DNA of 64,000 bases from Henricia sp. BOLD:AAB3569. Lineage: Eukaryota > Echinodermata > Asteroidea > Spinulosida > Echinasteridae. Where the stretch lies: positions 177,637 through 241,636 of the forward strand of contig JBBELK010001650.1 in assembly GCA_037783545.1 (NCBI GenBank), in the 5' to 3' direction. Positions 62,001 through 64,000 of this stretch are shown here, in pieces; positions within the stretch are counted from its first letter, which is position 1, and each line of letters begins with the position of its first letter. The notes under the pieces were generated by a model that was not told the DNA's origin, searched no databases, and worked only from the letters and a program-made list of their open reading frames with translations. The position numbers and the translations under genes were made by a program.

Positions 62001-63280
62001 TTCCTGACTGCTCACGCAAACCGTGGCTGTCTGTACACACCTCTTTGGTGTACTCCTGAGTCGTGCGCATGCTCAGTCATTCGGACTGTCGTTGACGCAC
62101 CCCAGTTTGGCTCGGCAATTTGGTCAAAGTGTGGTCCAAACGTCGGCAAATTTGGAGGTCGAAAAATGTTCCGACGAACTTCAAATTTTGCATGCTCCAA
62201 ACTCTCTATATTGCGCACTTGTCCTAAAAAATTGACAGACTTTCAACGGGAAATGGCAGAGAAATTTCAAAGTTTAGGGAAAACTGGGTTGGGGCTTCCT
62301 GACTGCTCACGCAAACCGTGGCTGTCTGTACACACCTCTTTGGTGTACTCCTGAGTCGTGCGCATGCTCAGTCATTCGGACTGTCGTTGACGCACCCCAG
62401 TTTGGCTCGGCAATTTGGTCAAAGTGTGGTCCAAACGTCGGCAAATTTGGAGGTCGAAAAATGTTCCGACGAACTTCAAATTTTGCATGCTCCAAACTCT
62501 CTATATTGCGCACTTGTCCTAACAAATTGACAGACTTTCAACGGGAAATGGCAGAGAAATTTCAAAGTTTAGGGAAAACTGGGTTGGGGCTTCCTGACTG
62601 CTCACGCAAACCGTGGCTGTCTGTACACACCTCTTTGGTGTACTCCTGAGTCGTGCGCATGCTCAGTCCTTCGGACTGTCGTTGACGCACTCCAGTTTGG
62701 CTCGGCAATTTGGTCAAAGTGTGGTCCAAACGTCGGCAAATTTGGAGGTCGAAAAATGTTCCGACGAACTTCAAATTTTGCATGCTCCAAACTCTCTATA
62801 TTGCGCACTTGTCCTAAAAAATTGACAGACTTTCGCCGGGAAATGGCAGAGAAATTTCAAAGTTTAGGGAAAACTGGGTTGGGGCTTCCTGACTGCTCAC
62901 GCAAACCGTGGCTGTCTGTACACACCTATTTGGTGTACTCCTGAGTCGTGCGCATGCTCAGTCCTTCGGACTGTCGTTGACGCACCCCAGTTTGGCTCGG
63001 CAATTTGGTCAAAGTGTGGTCCAAACGTCGGCAAATTTGGAGGTCGAAAAATGTTCCGACGAACTTCAAATTTTGCATGCTCCAAACTCTCTATATTGCG
63101 CACTTGTCCTAAAAAATTGACAGACTTTCAACGGGAAATGGCAGAGAAATTTCAAAGTTTAGGGAAAACTGGGTTGGGGCTTCCTGACTGCTCACGCAAA
63201 CCGTGGCTGTCTGTACACACCTCTTTGGTGTACTCCTGAGTCGTGCGCATGCTCAGTCCTTCGGACTGTCGTTGACGCAC

Positions 63281-63766
63281 CCAGTTTGGCTCGGCAATTT
63301 GGTCAAAGTGTGGTCCAAACGTCGGCAAATTTGGAGGTCGAAAATGTTCCGACGAACTTCAAATTTTGCATGCTCAAACTCTCTATATTGCGCACTTGTC
63401 CTAAAAAATTGACAGACTTTCGCCGGGAAATGGCAGAGAAATTTCAAAGTTTAGGGAAAACTGGGTTGGGGCTTCCTGACTGCTCACGCAAACCGTGGCT
63501 GTCTGTACACACCTCTTTGGTGTACTCCTGAGTCGTGCGCATGCTCAGTCCTTCGGACTGTCGTTGACGCACCCAGTTTGGCTCGGCAATTTGGTCAAAG
63601 TGTGGTCCAAACGTCGGCAAATTTGGAGGTCGAAAAATGTTCCGACGAACTTCAAATTTTGCATGCTCCAAACTCTCTATATTGCGCACTTGTCCTAAAA
63701 AATTGACAGACTTTCAACGGGAAATGGCAGAGAAATTTCAAAGTTTAGGGAAACTGGGTTGGGCTT
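63281..63766. other. Cluster of single-base losses in homopolymer runs
   Basis: Within about 485 bp six short runs are one base short of consensus: cccc to ccc (63280s and 63570s), aaaaa to aaaa (63340s), cc to c (63375), aaaa to aaa (63750) and gggg to ggg (63760). Such losses are almost absent in the preceding 59 kb. This pattern is typical of residual sequencing or polishing error rather than biology. Confidence 0.7.
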
Positions 63767-64000
63767 CCTGACTGCTCACGCAAACCGTGGCTGTCTGTAC
63801 ACACCTCTTTGGTGTACTCCTGAGTCGTGCGCATGCTCAGTCCTTCGGACTGTCGTTGACGCACCCCAGTTTGGCTCGGAAATTTGGTCAAAGTGTGGTC
63901 CAAACGTCGGCAAATTTGGAGGTCGAAAAATGTTCCGACGAACTTCAAATTTTGCATGCTCCAAACTCTCTATATTGCGCACTTGTCCTAAAAAATTGAC

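Larger units (their letters stand above)
54679..64000. repeat. 295-bp satellite array, block IV, about 32 units, running off the window
   Basis: Normal 295-bp units up to about 63240, then units shortened by scattered single-base losses, then a normal unit to the end of the window. No insertion or gene was seen. Alleles ttgacatac, cctaacaaattg, cggacagtcg and gcactcc are common here. Confidence 0.96.

Noticed and set aside
4309-64000. Recurring 60-110 codon open frames (and 128-158 codon fusions near 48760-53071) in the 295-bp array
   Set aside because: They are by-products of a stop-poor repeat. The fusions come from single substitutions that remove a stop, and no frame persists from unit to unit.
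1-64000. CRISPR array
   Set aside because: Repeats are continuous 209- and 295-bp units with no unique spacers and no cas genes, in clearly eukaryotic sequence.
4194-64000. tRNA-derived or Pol III promoter (A/B box) in the 295-bp unit
   Set aside because: Strings such as ggtcgaaaaatgttcc resemble a B box only loosely, no correctly spaced A box was found, and no tRNA fold was seen.

Overview
This window is almost entirely tandem satellite DNA from a eukaryote. The only convincing protein-coding gene is a zinc-knuckle, Gag-like/LINE ORF1-like ORF of a kind common in metazoan non-LTR retroelements, so an animal is likely. The lack of CpG loss in the satellite fits an invertebrate or invertebrate chordate better than a vertebrate, but the species cannot be named from this sequence. 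All repeat comparisons were made by eye and by spacing arithmetic, without alignment software.

Layout: (1) 1-4193, about 20 units of a 209-bp satellite, with a 627-bp (3-unit) higher-order repeat and a 3-unit segment copied 15 units away. (2) A clean switch at 4181-4193 into a 295-bp satellite that fills the rest, about 194 units in four blocks: 4194-18889 (about 50 units), 19593-33408 (47 units), 34112-53283 (65 units) and 54679-64000 (about 32 units). (3) Two nearly identical 703-bp insertions (18890-19592 and 33409-34111), each with a 67-bp minisatellite, a perfect hairpin holding AATAAA, and a short terminal A run. (4) A 1395-bp insertion (53284-54678) carrying an intact 450-codon ORF with two CCHC zinc knuckles, bracketed by a 57-bp direct repeat of satellite sequence.

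Main observations: the 209-bp and 295-bp satellites are related. About 100 bp aligns at roughly 70-75% identity, and the size difference (86 bp) matches one hairpin-rich block found only in the 295-bp unit. All three insertions, of two unrelated sequences, begin at exactly the same base of the satellite unit, just after caccccagtttgg at the downstream edge of that block. This suggests either a site-specific retroelement that uses the satellite as its target, or that the extra block is itself the leftover 5' end of a mobile element that amplified as satellite. Different parts of the 295-bp array have their own higher-order periods (3, 4, 5, 6/7, 8, 9 and 13 units), pointing to local and recent amplification.

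No RNA genes, CRISPR arrays, operons or host housekeeping genes were seen. The many short open frames repeated once per unit on both strands are by-products of the satellite.
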